This document shows positions 34,500-45,559 of a DNA stretch of 64,000 nucleotides, piece by piece. The stretch covers positions 6,116,647-6,180,646 of the forward strand of contig NC_087067.1 in the NCBI RefSeq assembly GCF_963678635.1, given 5' to 3'. Made by a program: the position numbers and the translations under genes. This DNA is from Symsagittifera roscoffensis (Eukaryota; Xenacoelomorpha; Acoela; Convolutidae). Every line of letters begins with the position of its first letter. Position 1 is the first letter of the stretch. The notes below the pieces were generated by a model. That model saw nothing but the letters and a program-made list of their open reading frames with translations, ran no database searches and had not been told where the DNA came from.

Positions 34500-34895
34500 A
34501 AGCTGTTAGTTACGATACATTCCTACTTTTTTCACAAATCGAGAATTTTCCTTTTTTGTTCGTTTTTCCTCGTATTAATGAGTTCAATGGTTTCTTTCTA
34601 AGTTGCTTTGTGTTTGCAGCCTTTTTATAAGATAATGTTTTTTTTTCTGCTAGCTTAAATGAGACATCCGCGGTTTAAACCCGGAATTCTTACCGCTCTA
34701 ATCAAGAATCGGATTTTTTGACCACTCTCACTTGTTTTAGCATCGATGCATTCCTACTAAAGAATGTTTCATAAAAAAAAAGAATGTTTAGTTTTTGGCC
34801 GTTTTCATTTGTTTTTGTGAGTTTAATAATTTTTGTAGGTTGCTCAGTGTTTGCTGTCTTTCTACTAGAAACCATGTTTTTTCTGTTAGTAATCT

Positions 34896-34967
34896 GGGGA
34901 CAGCCGGGAATTAAAACCGGGACCTCTCGCACCCGAAGCGAGAATCATACCACTAGACCACTGTCCC
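34896..34967 (-). tRNA. tRNA-Pro (CGG), damaged T loop
   Basis: Loop TTCGGGT with perfect stem and acceptor. T-arm substitutions remove C56 and one stem pair, so it is probably less functional than its duplicate at 36416. Confidence 0.7.
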
Positions 34968-35136
34968 ATGTGTTAAGATTTGATGCATTTCTCTATTGTT
35001 CGCAAATCAAAATGATTGCTTTTTTAATTTTTTTTTTTGGTTTTGATGAGTTTTTGTGGGTGTTATAGTTATTTTAAGTTGCTTACCGTTAGCTATCTTT
35101 TTACTAGAAAATCTAAACTTTTTATGTATATTTATT

Positions 35137-35198
35137 GGGGACAACTGGGTTTGAAATTGGGTTCTCTCGCACCCTAAGTGAGAATCATACCACTGTCC
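35137..35198 (-). pseudogene. Class E tRNA relic
   Basis: AGG loop TTAGGGT is kept, but the T arm reads TTTCAAA and the D arm has lost about 8 bp. Confidence 0.6.
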
Positions 35199-35492
35199 AT
35201 GAATTTACCTTCGATGCGTTCCTCCATAATTCGCAAATCAAGATAATTGCGTTTTCTGCGGTCTAGTGGTATGATTCAGTCTCAGACTATTTTTTTAGTT
35301 ACGATGCTTTTCTACTTGTTTCACAAAAAAAAGATTTCTTCGTTTTGTCCATTTGTTGAGTTTGATAAACATTTTAAGTTGCTCGGTGTTTGCTGTCTTT
35401 CTACTAGAAGTTTTTTTTGTATGTATACTGGGTATAGCCTGGCATTGTACGTTTTTTCTTTTAGCAAGAATAATTTTTTCTGTTAGTATATT

Positions 35493-35564
35493 GGGGACAG
35501 CCGAGAATTAAACCCGGAACCTCCCGCACCCTAAGCGAGAATCATACCTCTAAACCACTGTCCC
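35493..35564 (-). tRNA. tRNA-Pro (AGG), T-loop C56 lost
   Basis: Acceptor stem intact; T loop TTTAATT and one anticodon-stem mismatch. Confidence 0.6.
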
Positions 35565-35954
35565 ATGATGTTAGTTTCGATGCATTCCTACCTTTTTCAC
35601 CAGTCACGATTATTCTTTTTTTTTGTTCGTTTTACCTCGTAATAGTGAGTTCAATAGTTTCTTTCTAAGTTGCTTTGTGTTTGCAGCCTTTTTATAAGAT
35701 AAAGTTATTTTTTTCTGCTAGCTTAAATGAGACATCCGCGGTTTAAACCCGGAATTTTTACCGCGCTAATCAAGAATCGGAACTTTAGACCACTCTCACA
35801 TGTTTTAGCATCGATGCATTCCTACTGATTTCACAAAAAAAGAATGTTTAGTTTTTGTCCGTTTCAAATTTTTTTGTGAGTTTAATAATTATTGTAGGTT
35901 GCTTAGTCTTAGCTGTCGTTGTACTAGCTATTATATAGTTTCTGTTTGTTTTCT

Positions 35955-36026
35955 GACGAGAGCCGGGAATTGAACCCGGGACCTCTCTCACAAAAAGCGA
36001 GAATCATACCTCTATTTCACTATCCC
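35955..36026 (-). pseudogene. tRNA-Pro-like relic
   Basis: T arm perfect, but acceptor strands no longer pair and the loop is TTTTTGT. Confidence 0.55.
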
Positions 36027-36415
36027 AAGCTGTTAGTTACGATACATTCCTACTTTTTTCACAAATCGAGAATTTTCCTTTTTTGTTCGTTTTTCCTCGT
36101 ATTAATGAGTTCAATGGTTTCTTTCTAAGTTGCTTTGTGTTTGCAGCCTTTTTATAAGATAATGTTTTTTTTCTGCTAGCTTAAATGAGACATCCGCGGT
36201 TTAAACCCGGAATTCTTACCGCTCTAATCAAGAATCGGATTTTTTGACCACTCTCACTTGTCTTAGCATCGATGCATTCCTACTTGTTTCATAAAAAAAA
36301 AGAATGTTTAGTTTTTGGCCGTTTTCATTTGTTTTTGTGAGTTTAATAATTATTGTAGGTTGCTCAGTGTTTGCTGTCTTTCTACTAGAAACCATGTTTT
36401 TTCTGTTAGTAATCT

Positions 36416-36487
36416 GGGGACAGCCGGGAATTGAACCCGGGACCTCTCGCACCCGAAGCGAGAATCATACCACTAGACCACTGTCCC
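36416..36487 (-). tRNA. tRNA-Pro (CGG)
   Basis: Perfect acceptor, anticodon and T stems; loop TTCGGGT gives CGG for proline CCG. It is the only fully intact CGG copy in the window, so together with AGG and UGG copies the array supplies every proline anticodon normally used by animals. First T run of four or more downstream is about 115 bp away. Confidence 0.92.
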
Positions 36488-36655
36488 ATGTGTTAAGATT
36501 TGATGCATTTCTCTATTGTTCGCTAATCAAAATGATTGCTTTTTTAATTTTTTTTTTGGTTTTGATGAGTTTTTGTGGGTGTTATAGTTATTTTAAGTTG
36601 CTTACCGTTAGCTATCTTTTTACTAGAAAATCTAAACTTTTTATGTATGTTTATT

Positions 36656-36717
36656 GGGGACAACTGGGTTTGAAATCGGGTTCTCTCGCACCCTAAGTGA
36701 GAATCATACCACTGTCC
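36656..36717 (-). pseudogene. Class E tRNA relic
   Basis: Duplicate of the 35137 relic. Confidence 0.6.
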
Positions 36718-37012
36718 ATGAATTTACCTTCGATGCGTTCCTCCATAATTCGCAAATCAAGATAATTGCGTTTTCTGCGGTCTAGTGGTATGATTCAGTC
36801 TCAGACTATTTTTTTAGTTACGATGCTTTTCTACTTGTTTCACAAAAAAAAAGATTTCTTCGTTTTGTCCATTTGTTGAGTTTGATAAACATTTTAAGTT
36901 GCTCGGTGTTTGCTGTCTTTCTACTAGAAGTTTTTTTTGTATGTATACTGGGTATAGCCTGGCATTGTACGTTTTTTCTATTAGCAAGAATAATTTTTTC
37001 TGTTAGTATATT

Positions 37013-37084
37013 GGGGACAGCCGAGAATTAAACCCGGAACCTCCCGCACCCTAAGCGAGAATCATACCTCTAAACCACTGTCCC
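37013..37084 (-). tRNA. tRNA-Pro (AGG), T-loop C56 lost
   Basis: Duplicate of 35493 with the same T-loop change. Confidence 0.6.
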
Positions 37085-37473
37085 ATGATGTTAGTTTCGA
37101 TGCATTCCTACCTTTTTCACCAGTCACGATTATTCTTTTTTTGTTCGTTTTACCTCGTAATAGTGAGTTCAATAGTTTCTTTCTAAGTTGCTTTGTGTTT
37201 GCAGCCTTTTTATAAGATAAAGTTATTTTTTTCTGCTAGCTTAAATGAGACATCCGCGGTTTAAACCCGGAATTTTTACCGCGCTAATCAAGAATCGGAA
37301 CTTTAGACCACTCTCACATGTTTTAGCATCGATGCATTCCTACTGGTTTCGCAAAGAAAGAATGTTTAGTTTTTGTCCGTTTCAAATTTTTTTTGTGAGT
37401 TTAATAATTATTGTAGGTTGCTTAGTCTTAGCTGTCGTTGTACTAGCTATTAAATAGTTTCTGTTTGTTTTCT

Positions 37474-37545
37474 GACGAGAGCCGGGAATTGAACCAGGGA
37501 CCTCTCGCACTTTAAGCGAGAATCATACCACTAGACCACTGTCCA
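37474..37545 (-). pseudogene. tRNA-Pro-like relic, AAA triplet
   Basis: Loop TTAAAGT with perfect stem would read AAA, but the acceptor stem is broken by GACGAGAG in place of GGGGACAG. Confidence 0.55.
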
Positions 37546-37804
37546 TTGCTGAGTGTCGAAGCTACCTTTTTCATAAATCACGATCCTTGCGTTTTTAACC
37601 GTTTTTTTTCTTATTTTTGTTGAGCATTCGTGGGTTTCACTATTAGAAAATATAAATTTTTTTCTTTATGTTTATTCGTGACAACTGGGTTTGAAATCGG
37701 GTTCTCTCACATCCTTAGCGAGAATCATACCAGTAGACCACTGTCCGTGGATTTACCTTCGATGCGTTCCAACATATTTCACAGATCAAGATCACTACGT
37801 TTTC

Positions 37805-37845
37805 TGCGGTCTAGTGGTATGATTCTGTCTTTCTCGGCTGTCCCC
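37805..37845 (+). pseudogene. Class D: plus-strand internally deleted tRNA
   Basis: Joins a tRNA 5' half (CGGTCTAGTGGTATGATTCT) to a tRNA 3' end (CGGCTGTCCCC) with the anticodon loop and T loop deleted, and lies opposite in strand to the rest of the array. It can pair with the class E body about 60 bp upstream. Ten similar copies follow or precede it. Confidence 0.75.
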
Positions 37846-38042
37846 AAGGCGACTATGTAATTAGTTACGATGCATTTCTTCTTGTTTCACAAAAAAAAAC
37901 AGTTTTCTTCGTTTTGGTGAGTTTAATAATCATTTTATGTTGCTTAGTGTTTGCTACTAGAAATTTTTTTCTAATATACTGCGATTAGCCGGTAGTTGCA
38001 CTTTTATTCTACTATCAAGTTCACTTTTTCTATTAGTATAGT

Positions 38043-38114
38043 GGGTACAGCCGGGAATTGAACCCGAGATCTCTCGCACCCAAAGCGAGAATCATACTTC
38101 TAGACCACTGTCCC
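38043..38114 (-). tRNA. tRNA-Pro (UGG), minor mismatches
   Basis: Perfect anticodon arm; one T-stem and one acceptor mismatch. Confidence 0.7.
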
Positions 38115-38505
38115 ATGCTGACAGTTCTTCTGCATTCCTACCTTTTTCATAAAACAAGATTATTCCATTGTTCGTTTTTTCCTCGTATTAGTGAGTTTAA
38201 AAGTTTCTTTCTAATTTGCTTTGTGTTTGCTGTATTTTTTTTTTTTAGAAAAGGTAATTTTTTTCTGCTAGCTTAAATGAGACATCTGCGGTTTAAACCC
38301 AAAATTTTACCGCTCTAATCAAGACTCGTTACTTTAGACCATGGTCCCAAGTTTTAGCATCGATGCATTCCTACTTGTTTCACAAAAAAAAGAATGTTTA
38401 CTTTTTGTCCGTTTTCAATTGTTTTTGTGAGTTTAATAATTATTGTAGGTTGCTTAGCGTATGCTGTTTTTGAACTATGTATTATATATTTTCTGTTAGT
38501 TTTCT

Positions 38506-38577
38506 GAAGACAGCCGGGTATTGAACCCGGGACCTCTCGTTCCCTGAGCCAGAATCATGCCACTAGACCACTGTCCC
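38506..38577 (-). tRNA. tRNA-Pro (AGG)-like, degenerate
   Basis: Loop TCAGGGA lacks U33 and the stem is mismatched; T loop TTCAATA. Confidence 0.5.
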
Positions 38578-38858
38578 ATGCTGAGTTTCGATGCCTTGCT
38601 ACCTTTTTCATAAATCACGATCCTTGCGTTTTTTAACCAGTTTTTTTCTCATTTTTGCTGAGCATTCGTGGGTTTCATAATTATTTTAAGTTGTTTCCTG
38701 TTGGCTATTTTTTCTATTAGAAAAAATAATTTTTTTCTGAATGTTTATTCGGGACAACTGGGTTTGAAATCGGGTTCTCTCACATCCTTAGCAAGAATCA
38801 TACCACTAGACCACTGTCCGTTCCAACATATTTTGCAGATCAAGATCATTACGTTTTC

Positions 38859-38899
38859 TGCGGTCTAGTGGTATGATTCTGTTTTTCTCGGCTGTCCCC
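38859..38899 (+). pseudogene. Class D plus-strand deleted tRNA
   Basis: Same deletion junction as 37805, one base different in the T-rich junction. Confidence 0.7.
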
Positions 38900-39103
38900 A
38901 AGAAGACTATGTATTTAGTTACGATGCATTTCTTCTTGTTTCACAAAAAAAAAGATTTCTTCAGTTTTTGTCCGTTTAATAATCATTTTAAGTTGCTTAG
39001 TGTTTGCTGTCTTTCTACTAGAAATTTTTTTCTAGTTTACGGCGATAAGCCGGTAGTTGCACTTTCATTCTACTAGCAAGTACACCTTTTCTATTAGTAT
39101 ATC

Positions 39104-39175
39104 GCGGACAGCCGGGAATTGAACCCGGGACCTCTCGCACCCAAAGAGAGAATCATACCTCTAGACCACTGTCCC
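39104..39175 (-). tRNA. tRNA-Pro (UGG), two mismatches
   Basis: Terminal acceptor pair is G-G and one anticodon-stem pair is lost; T arm perfect. Confidence 0.68.
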
Positions 39176-39447
39176 ATGCTGACAGTTCTGATGCATTTCT
39201 ACCTTTTTCACAAATCAAGATTATTCCTTTTTTGTTAGTTTAGACATCCGCTTTTCAAACCCGGAATTTCACCGCTCTAATCAAGAATCGTAACTTTAGA
39301 CCACTGTCCTTTGTTTTAGCATCGATGCATTCCTACTTGTTTTACAAAAAAAAGAATGTTTAGTTTTCATTTGTTAAATAAATGATGTACGTTGCTGAGT
39401 GTTTGCTGTCTTCCAACTAGAAACTACATAGTTTCTGTTAGTATTCT

Positions 39448-39519
39448 GTGGACAGCCGAGACTTGAACCCAGGACCTCTCGCACTCCAAACGAGAATCAT
39501 ACCTCTAGACGACTGTTCC
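39448..39519 (-). tRNA. tRNA body with GGA triplet
   Basis: Loop TTGGAGT puts GGA, a serine anticodon, in the slot, but there is no long variable arm as in tRNA-Ser. Acceptor and T stems have mismatches. Duplicated at 41840 and 42184. Confidence 0.5.
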
Positions 39520-39906
39520 ATGATGTTAGTTTCGATGCATTTTAACCTTTTTCACAAATCAAGATTATTCCTTATTTGTTCGTGTTTCCTCGTATTAGTG
39601 AGTTTAATAGTTTCTTTCTAAGTTGCTTTGCGTTTGCTGTCTTTTTATTAGAAAATGCTTTTTTTTCTGCTAGCTCAAATGAGACATCCGCTTTTCAAAC
39701 CCGGAATTTTACCGCTCTAATCAAGATTCGTAACTATAGACCACTGTCCCGTGTTTTAGCATCGATGCATTCCTATTTGTTTCACAAAAAAAGAATGTTT
39801 AGTTTTTGCCCGTTTTCATTTGTTTTTGTGAGTTTAATAATTATTGTAGGTTGCATAGTGTTTGCTGTCTTTGTACTAGATATTACATATTTTCTGTAAG
39901 TATTCT

Positions 39907-39978
39907 GGGGACAGCCGGGAATTGAACCCGGGACCTATCGCACCCTAAGCGAGAATCATACCACTAGCACACTGTCCC
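39907..39978 (-). tRNA. tRNA-Pro (AGG), one anticodon-stem mismatch
   Basis: Acceptor and T arms perfect. A box changed near its 5' end (ACAC in place of ACCA on the plus strand). Confidence 0.7.
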
Positions 39979-40283
39979 ATGCTGAGTGTAAATGCCTTGC
40001 TACCTTTTTCATAAATCGCGATCCGAACTTTGCGTTTTTTAACCGTTTTTTTTCTTATTTTTGCTGAGCATTCGTGGGTTTCATAATTATTGTAAGTTGT
40101 TTACTGTTGGCTATTTTTTCTATTAGAAAATATAAACTTTTTTTCTGTTTTCTGTATGTTTATTTGGGACAACTGGGCTTGAAATGGGTTCTCTCACATA
40201 CTAGCGAGAATCATACCACTAGACCACTGTCCGTAGATTTACCTGCGATACATATTTTGCAGATCAAGATCGTTACGTTTTCT

Positions 40284-40322
40284 TTGGTCTAGTGGTATGA
40301 TTCTGTCTTTCTCGGCTGTCCC
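40284..40322 (+). pseudogene. Class D plus-strand deleted tRNA
   Basis: Begins TTGGTCTAGTGG rather than TGCGGTCTAG. Confidence 0.65.
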
Positions 40323-40532
40323 GAAGGAGACTATGTATTTATTCACGATGCATTTCTTCTTGTTTCACAGAAAAAGATTTCTTCGTTTTTGTCTGTTTTG
40401 GTGAGTTTAATAATCATTTAAGTTGTTTAGTGTTTGCTGTCTTTCTACTAGAATTTTTTTTTCTAGTATACTGCGATTAGCCGGTAGTTCACTTTTGTTC
40501 TACTATCAGGTACTTTTTTCTATTAGTATATT

Positions 40533-40604
40533 GGGGACAGCCGGTAATCGAACCCGGGCCCTCTCGCACCCAAAGCGAGAATCATACCTCTAGACCACTG
40601 TCCC
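40533..40604 (-). tRNA. tRNA-Pro (UGG), one T-stem mismatch
   Basis: T loop TTCGATT, B-box-like; inner T-stem pair is G-A. Acceptor and anticodon arms perfect. Confidence 0.78.
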
Positions 40605-41152
40605 ATGATGTTAGTTTCGATGCATTCCTACTTTTTTCACAAATCAAGATTATTCCTTTTTTGTTCGTGTTTCCTCATATTAGTGAGTTTAATATTTTCT
40701 TTCTAAGTTGCTTTGTGTTTGCTGTATTTTTTTAGAAAATGTAATTTTTTTCTGCTACCTCAAATGAGACATCTGCAGTTTGAACCCGGAATTTTAACGC
40801 TCTTATCAAGAATCGTAACTTTAGACCATGGTCCCAAGTTTTAGCATCGATGCATTCCTACTTGTTTCACAAAAAAAAGAATGTTTCGTTTTCATTTGTT
40901 TTTTTTGTGTGTTTAATAAATAATGTACGTTGCTGAGTGTTTGCTGTTTTTCTTTTGTTTTAAGTTGTTTACTGTTGGCTATTTTTTCTATTAGAAAATA
41001 TAATTTTTTTTCTGAATGTTTATTCATAACAACTGGGTTTGAAATCGGGTTCTCTCACATCCTTAGCAAGAATCATACCACTAGACCACTGTCCGTGGAT
41101 TTACCTTCGATGCGTTCCAACATATTTTGCAGATCAAGATCATTACGTTTTC

Positions 41153-41193
41153 TGCGGTCTAGTGGTATGATTCTGTTTTTCTCGGCTGTCCCC
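41153..41193 (+). pseudogene. Class D plus-strand deleted tRNA
   Basis: Copy of 38859. Confidence 0.7.
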
Positions 41194-41397
41194 AAGGAGA
41201 CTATGTATTTAGTTACGATGCATTTCTTCTTGTTTCACAAAAAAAAAGATTTCTTCAGTTTTTGTCCGTTTAATAATCATTTTAAGTTGCTTAGTGTTTG
41301 CTGTCTTTCTACCAGAAATTTTTTTCTAGTTTACGGCGATAAGCCGGTAGTTGAACATTCGTTCTACTAGCAAGTACACCTTTTCTATTAGTATATC

Positions 41398-41469
41398 GCG
41401 GACAGCCGGGAATTGAACCCGGGACCTCTCGCACCCAAAGAGAGAATCATACCTCTAGACCACTGTCCC
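41398..41469 (-). tRNA. tRNA-Pro (UGG), two mismatches
   Basis: Duplicate of 39104 with the same two defects. Confidence 0.68.
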
Positions 41470-41839
41470 ATGCTGACAGTTCTGATGCATTTCTACCTTT
41501 TTCACAAATCAAGACTATTCCTTTTTTGTTATTTTTTCCTCGTATCAGTGAGTTTATTAGTTTCTTTCTAAGTTGCTTTGTGTTTGCTGTATTTTTTTTT
41601 GGAAAATCTAATTTTTTTCTGCTAGCTCAAATGAGACATCCGCTTTTCAAACCCGGAATTTTACCGCTCTAATCAAGAATCGTAACTTTAGACCACTGTC
41701 CTTTGTTTTAGCATCGATGCATTCCTACTTGTTTTACAAAAAAAAGAATGTTTAGTTTTCATTTGTTAAATAAATGATGTACGTTGCTGAGTGTTTGCTG
41801 TCTTCCAACTAGAAACTACATAGTTTCTGTTAGTATTCT

Positions 41840-41911
41840 GTGGACAGCCGAGACTTGAACCCAGGACCTCTCGCACTCCAAACGAGAATCATACCTCTAG
41901 ACGACTGTTCC
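41840..41911 (-). tRNA. tRNA body with GGA triplet
   Basis: Duplicate of 39448. Confidence 0.5.
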
Positions 41912-42183
41912 ATGATGTTAGTTTCGATGCATTTTAACCTTTTTCACAAATCAAGATTATTCCTTTTTTGTTAGTTTAGACATCCGCTTTTCAAACCCGG
42001 AATTTCACCGCTCTAATCAAGAATCGTAACTTTAGACCACTGTCCTTTGTTTTAGCATCGATGCATTCCTACTTGTTTTACAAAAAAAAGAATGTTTAGT
42101 TTTCATTTGTTAAATAAATGATGTACGTTGCTGAGTGTTTGCTGTCTTCCAACTAGAAACTACATAGTTTCTGTTAGTATTCT

Positions 42184-42255
42184 GTGGACAGCCGAGACTT
42201 GAACCCAGGACCTCTCGCACTCCAAACGAGAATCATACCTCTAGACGACTGTTCC
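42184..42255 (-). tRNA. tRNA body with GGA triplet
   Basis: Third copy, only 344 bp from 41840 because the intervening spacer is shortened. Confidence 0.5.
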
Positions 42256-42641
42256 ATGATGTTAGTTTCGATGCATTTTAACCTTTTTCACAAATCAAGA
42301 TTATTCCTTATTTGTTCGTGTTTCCTCGTATTAGTGAGTTTAATAGTTTCTTTCTAAATTGCTTTGCGTTTGCTGTCTTTTTATTAGAAAATGTTTTTTT
42401 TCTGCTAGCTCAAATGAGACATCCGCTTTTCAAACCCGGAATTTTACCGCTCTAATCAAGATTCGTAACTATAGACCACTGTCCCTTGTTTTAGCATCGA
42501 TGCATTCCTATTTGTTTCACAAAAAAAGAATGTTTAGTTTTTGCCCGTTTTCATTTGTTTTTGTCAAATTAATAATTATTGTAGGTTGCTTAGTGTTTGC
42601 TGTCTTTGTACTAGATATTACATATTTTCTGTAAGTATTCT

Positions 42642-42713
42642 GGGGACAGCCGGGAATTGAACCCGGGACCTCTCGCACCCTAAGCGAGAATCTTACCACT
42701 AGAACACTGTCCC
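42642..42713 (-). tRNA. tRNA-Pro (AGG), near intact
   Basis: Acceptor, anticodon and T stems perfect; only D-region substitutions (A box TGTTCTAGTGG, third G lost). Confidence 0.8.
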
Positions 42714-43020
42714 ATGCTGAGTGTCGATGCCTTGCTACCTTTTTCATAAATCGCGATCCGAACTTTGCGTTTTTTAACCGTTTTTTTTTCTTATTTTTGC
42801 TGAGCATTCGTGGGTTTCATAATTATTGTAAGCTGTTTACTGTTGGCTATTTTTTCTATTAGAAAATATAAACTTTTTTTCTGTTTTCTGTATGTTTATT
42901 TGGGACAACTGGGCTTGAAATCGGGTTCTCTCACATACTAGCGAGAATCATACCACTAGACCACTGTCCGTAGATTTACCTGCGATACATATTTTGCAGA
43001 TCAAGATCGTTACGTTTTCT

Positions 43021-43059
43021 TTGGTCTAGTGGTATGATTCTGTCTTTCTCGGCTGTCCC
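43021..43059 (+). pseudogene. Class D plus-strand deleted tRNA
   Basis: Duplicate of 40284. Confidence 0.65.
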
Positions 43060-43270
43060 GAAGGAGACTATGTATTTATTCACGATGCATTTCTTCTTGT
43101 TTCACAGAAAAAGATTTCTTCGTTTTTGTCTATTTTGGTGAGTTTAATAATCATTTAAGTTGTTTAGTGTTTGCTGTCTTTCTACTAGAATTTTTTTTCT
43201 AGTATACTGCGATTAGCCGGTAGTTCACTTTTTTTCTACTATCAAGTACACTTTTTTCTATAAGTATATC

Positions 43271-43342
43271 GGGGACAGCCGGGAATTAAACCCGGGACCT
43301 CTCGCACCCAAAGAGAGAATCATTCCTCTAGACCACTGTCCC
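43271..43342 (-). tRNA. tRNA-Pro (UGG), damaged T loop
   Basis: T loop TTTAATT and one anticodon-stem mismatch; acceptor perfect. Confidence 0.6.
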
Positions 43343-43724
43343 ATACTGACAGTTCTGATGTATTCCTACCTTTTTCACAAATCAAGAATATTCCTTTTTT
43401 TGTTAATTTTTCCTCGTATTAGTGAGTTTAAGAGTTTCTTTCTAAGTTGCTTTGCGTTTGCTGTATTTTTTTAGAAAATGTAATTTTTTTCTGCTAGCTT
43501 AAATGAGACATCTGCGGTTTAAACCCGGAATTTTAACGCTCTTATCAAGAATCGTAACTTTAGACTATGGTCCCAAGTTTTAGCATCGATGCATTCCTAC
43601 TTGTTTCACAAAAAAAAGAAGGTTTCGTTTTCATTTGTTTTTTTTGTGTGTTTAATAAATAATGTACGTTGCTGGGTGTTTGCTGTCTTCCTACTAAAAA
43701 TTATATTGTTTCTGTTAGTTTTCT

Positions 43725-43796
43725 GTGGACAGCCGAGACTTGAACCCAGGACCTCTCTCACTCCAAGCGAGAATCATACCTCTAGACGACTGTCCC
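43725..43796 (-). tRNA. tRNA body with GGA triplet
   Basis: Relative of 39448 with a different anticodon-stem mismatch. Confidence 0.48.
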
Positions 43797-44280
43797 ATGA
43801 TGATAGTTTCGATGCATTTTAACCTTTTTCACAAATCAAGATTATTCCTTTTTTGTTCGTGTTTCCTCGTATTAGTGAGTTTAATAGTTTCTTTCTAAGT
43901 TGCTTTGCGTTTGCTGTCTTTTTATTAAAAATTGTAATTTTTTTCTGCTAGCTTAAATGAGACATCCGCTTTTCAAACCCGGAATTTTACCGCTCTAATC
44001 AAAAATCGTAATTTTAGACCACTGTCCCATGCTGAGTGTCGAAGCTACCTTTTTCATAAATCACGATCCTTGCGTTTTTAACCGTTTTTTTTCTTATTTT
44101 TGTTGAGCATTCGTGGGTTTCACTATTAGAAAATATAAACTTTTTTTCTGTATGTTTCTTCGGGACAACTGGCTTTGAAATCGGGTTCTTTCACATCCTT
44201 AGCGAGAATCATACCACTAGACCACTGTCCGTAGTTTTACCTTCGATACATATTTTGCAGATCAAGATCATTACGTTTTC

Positions 44281-44321
44281 TGCGGTCTAGTGGTACGATT
44301 CTGTCTTTCTCGGCTGTCCCC
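44281..44321 (+). pseudogene. Class D plus-strand deleted tRNA
   Basis: Lies 50 bp after a class E body of opposite strand; repeats in each 1.64-kb unit. Confidence 0.7.
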
Positions 44322-44528
44322 AAGGAGACTATGTATTTAGTTACCATGCATTTCTTCTTGTTTCACAAAAAAAAAATTTCTTCGTTTTTGTCCGTTTTGG
44401 TGAGTTTAATAATCATTTAAGTTGCTTAGTGTTTGCTGTCTTTCTGCAAGAAGTTTGTTATAGTTACTGCGATTAGCCGGTAGTTCACTTTTATTCTACT
44501 ATCATGTTCTTTTTTCTATTAGTAAATT

Positions 44529-44600
44529 GGGGACAGCCGGGAATTGAACCCGGGACCTCTCGCACCCAAAGCGAGAATCATACCTCTAGACCACTGTCCC
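44529..44600 (-). tRNA. tRNA-Pro (UGG)
   Basis: All stems perfect; A box TGGTCTAGAGG. Downstream on the minus strand the first long T run is about 150 bp away. Confidence 0.92.
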
Positions 44601-44659
44601 ATGAGGTTAGTTTCGATGCATTCGTACCTTTCTTAGTTTCCTTCTATGTTCCTTTGTGT

Positions 44660-45440
44660 TTGCTGAAGTTTCAGATGGGAACTTGGGAATTTCAGATTTT
44701 TAAAAACTTTAAAAAATTTAAGTTTTCTGAAAATTTTGAAAAAATCACAAAAAATGTCATATCTCGAAAACTACAAAAAATTGAGGAGTCATATTTGGAG
44801 GCAAGATTTGCAACCTTTGATAGTACTCTGACAGTACCCAATTACAGGTTTGTGAATTTCAGATTTTAAAAAATAATCAGATTTTAAGTTTTCTGAAAGT
44901 TTTTGAAAAAATCACAAAAAATGTCATATCTCGAAAACTACAACAAATTGAGCAGCCATATTTGGAGGCAAGATTCGCAATCTTTGAGATTACTCTGGCA
45001 GGACCCAACTACGGGGTTAGGAATTTCAGATTTTGCAAAAAATATATAAGTGATCTGAATTTTTTTTTTTTAAATCACAAAAAACGTCATATCTCGAAAA
45101 CTACAAGGATTTGAACTGTCATGTTTGGAGGCAAGATTTGTAACTCCTTAGAGTACTCTGATAGCACCCAACTACAGGGTTGGGAACTTCAAGTTTTTTA
45201 AATTGTTTGGTTATTTGAAATTTCTGAAAATTTTCGAAAAAATCTCAAAAATCGTCTTATCTCGTTAACTAAAATGATTCGGGCATTCAAAATTGGAGGC
45301 CAAATTCGCAACCCATTATTCGAAATTGTGCTGCTCAATTGAAACTCGGTAAAAATAAGTTCTAAAAACAAATTGGAAAATCGAGAAAAAGTCTTAACCA
45401 TTGCAATATACGATATAGCTTAAACATGCAAAAAAATACG
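44660..45440 (+). repeat. About 165-bp satellite block inside unit 1
   Basis: The motif GTCATATCTCGAAAACTAC or a variant recurs at about 44756, 44923, 45086 and 45254, spaced 167, 163 and 168 bp. Between copies are shared segments such as GGAGGCAAGATTTGCAA and TACTCTGACAG. No tRNA homology is visible. The same block recurs at about 46304-47084 and 47946-48726. Confidence 0.85.
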
Positions 45441-45559
45441 TTGAAAAAGTTTAAACATGGCGAGATAGTGGAGCCCGCATTTAAATATATAACAGATTAT
45501 TGGTTGCTTAGTGTTTGCTGTCTTTCTACTAGAAATTATATATTTTCTGTTAGTATTCT

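Larger units (their letters stand above)
34481..36007. repeat. 1.52-kb tandem duplication, copy 1
   Basis: This copy matches 36008-37515 at an offset of 1519-1527 bp. It contains a CGG class A copy with a damaged T loop (34896), a class E relic (35137-35198), a short plus-strand D fragment (35257-35279) and an AGG copy (35493). Confidence 0.85.
36008..37515. repeat. 1.52-kb tandem duplication, copy 2
   Basis: This is the partner of 34481-36007. Its CGG tRNA (36416) has an intact T loop where copy 1 does not, so the two copies differ at a functional position despite near identity elsewhere. Confidence 0.85.
39181..40500. repeat. 2.74-kb-spaced segmental duplication, copy 1
   Basis: This matches about 41917-43240 at an offset of 2735-2736 bp (39241 to 41977, 39448 to 42184, 39907 to 42642). 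A further partial copy of its first part lies at about 41636-41930. Boundaries are approximate. Confidence 0.75.
41917..43240. repeat. 2.74-kb-spaced segmental duplication, copy 2
   Basis: This is the partner of 39181-40500 and shares the same truncated spacer junction in which the T-rich spacer runs directly into a class B body. Confidence 0.75.
37516..44230. repeat. Array block 5: class A copies interleaved with class D and E relics
   Basis: Class E bodies (minus strand) lie at 37677-37746, 38750-38819, 40164-40232, 41025-41094, 42901-42969 and 44161-44230. Each is followed about 50-60 bp later by a plus-strand class D body. Class E keeps CTAGTGG-type A-box sequence but has an altered T arm with TTTCAAA. 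Confidence 0.85.

Noticed and set aside
39448-39519. True tRNA-Ser (GGA)
   Set aside because: The body lacks the long variable arm of tRNA-Ser and keeps the tRNA-Pro framework.
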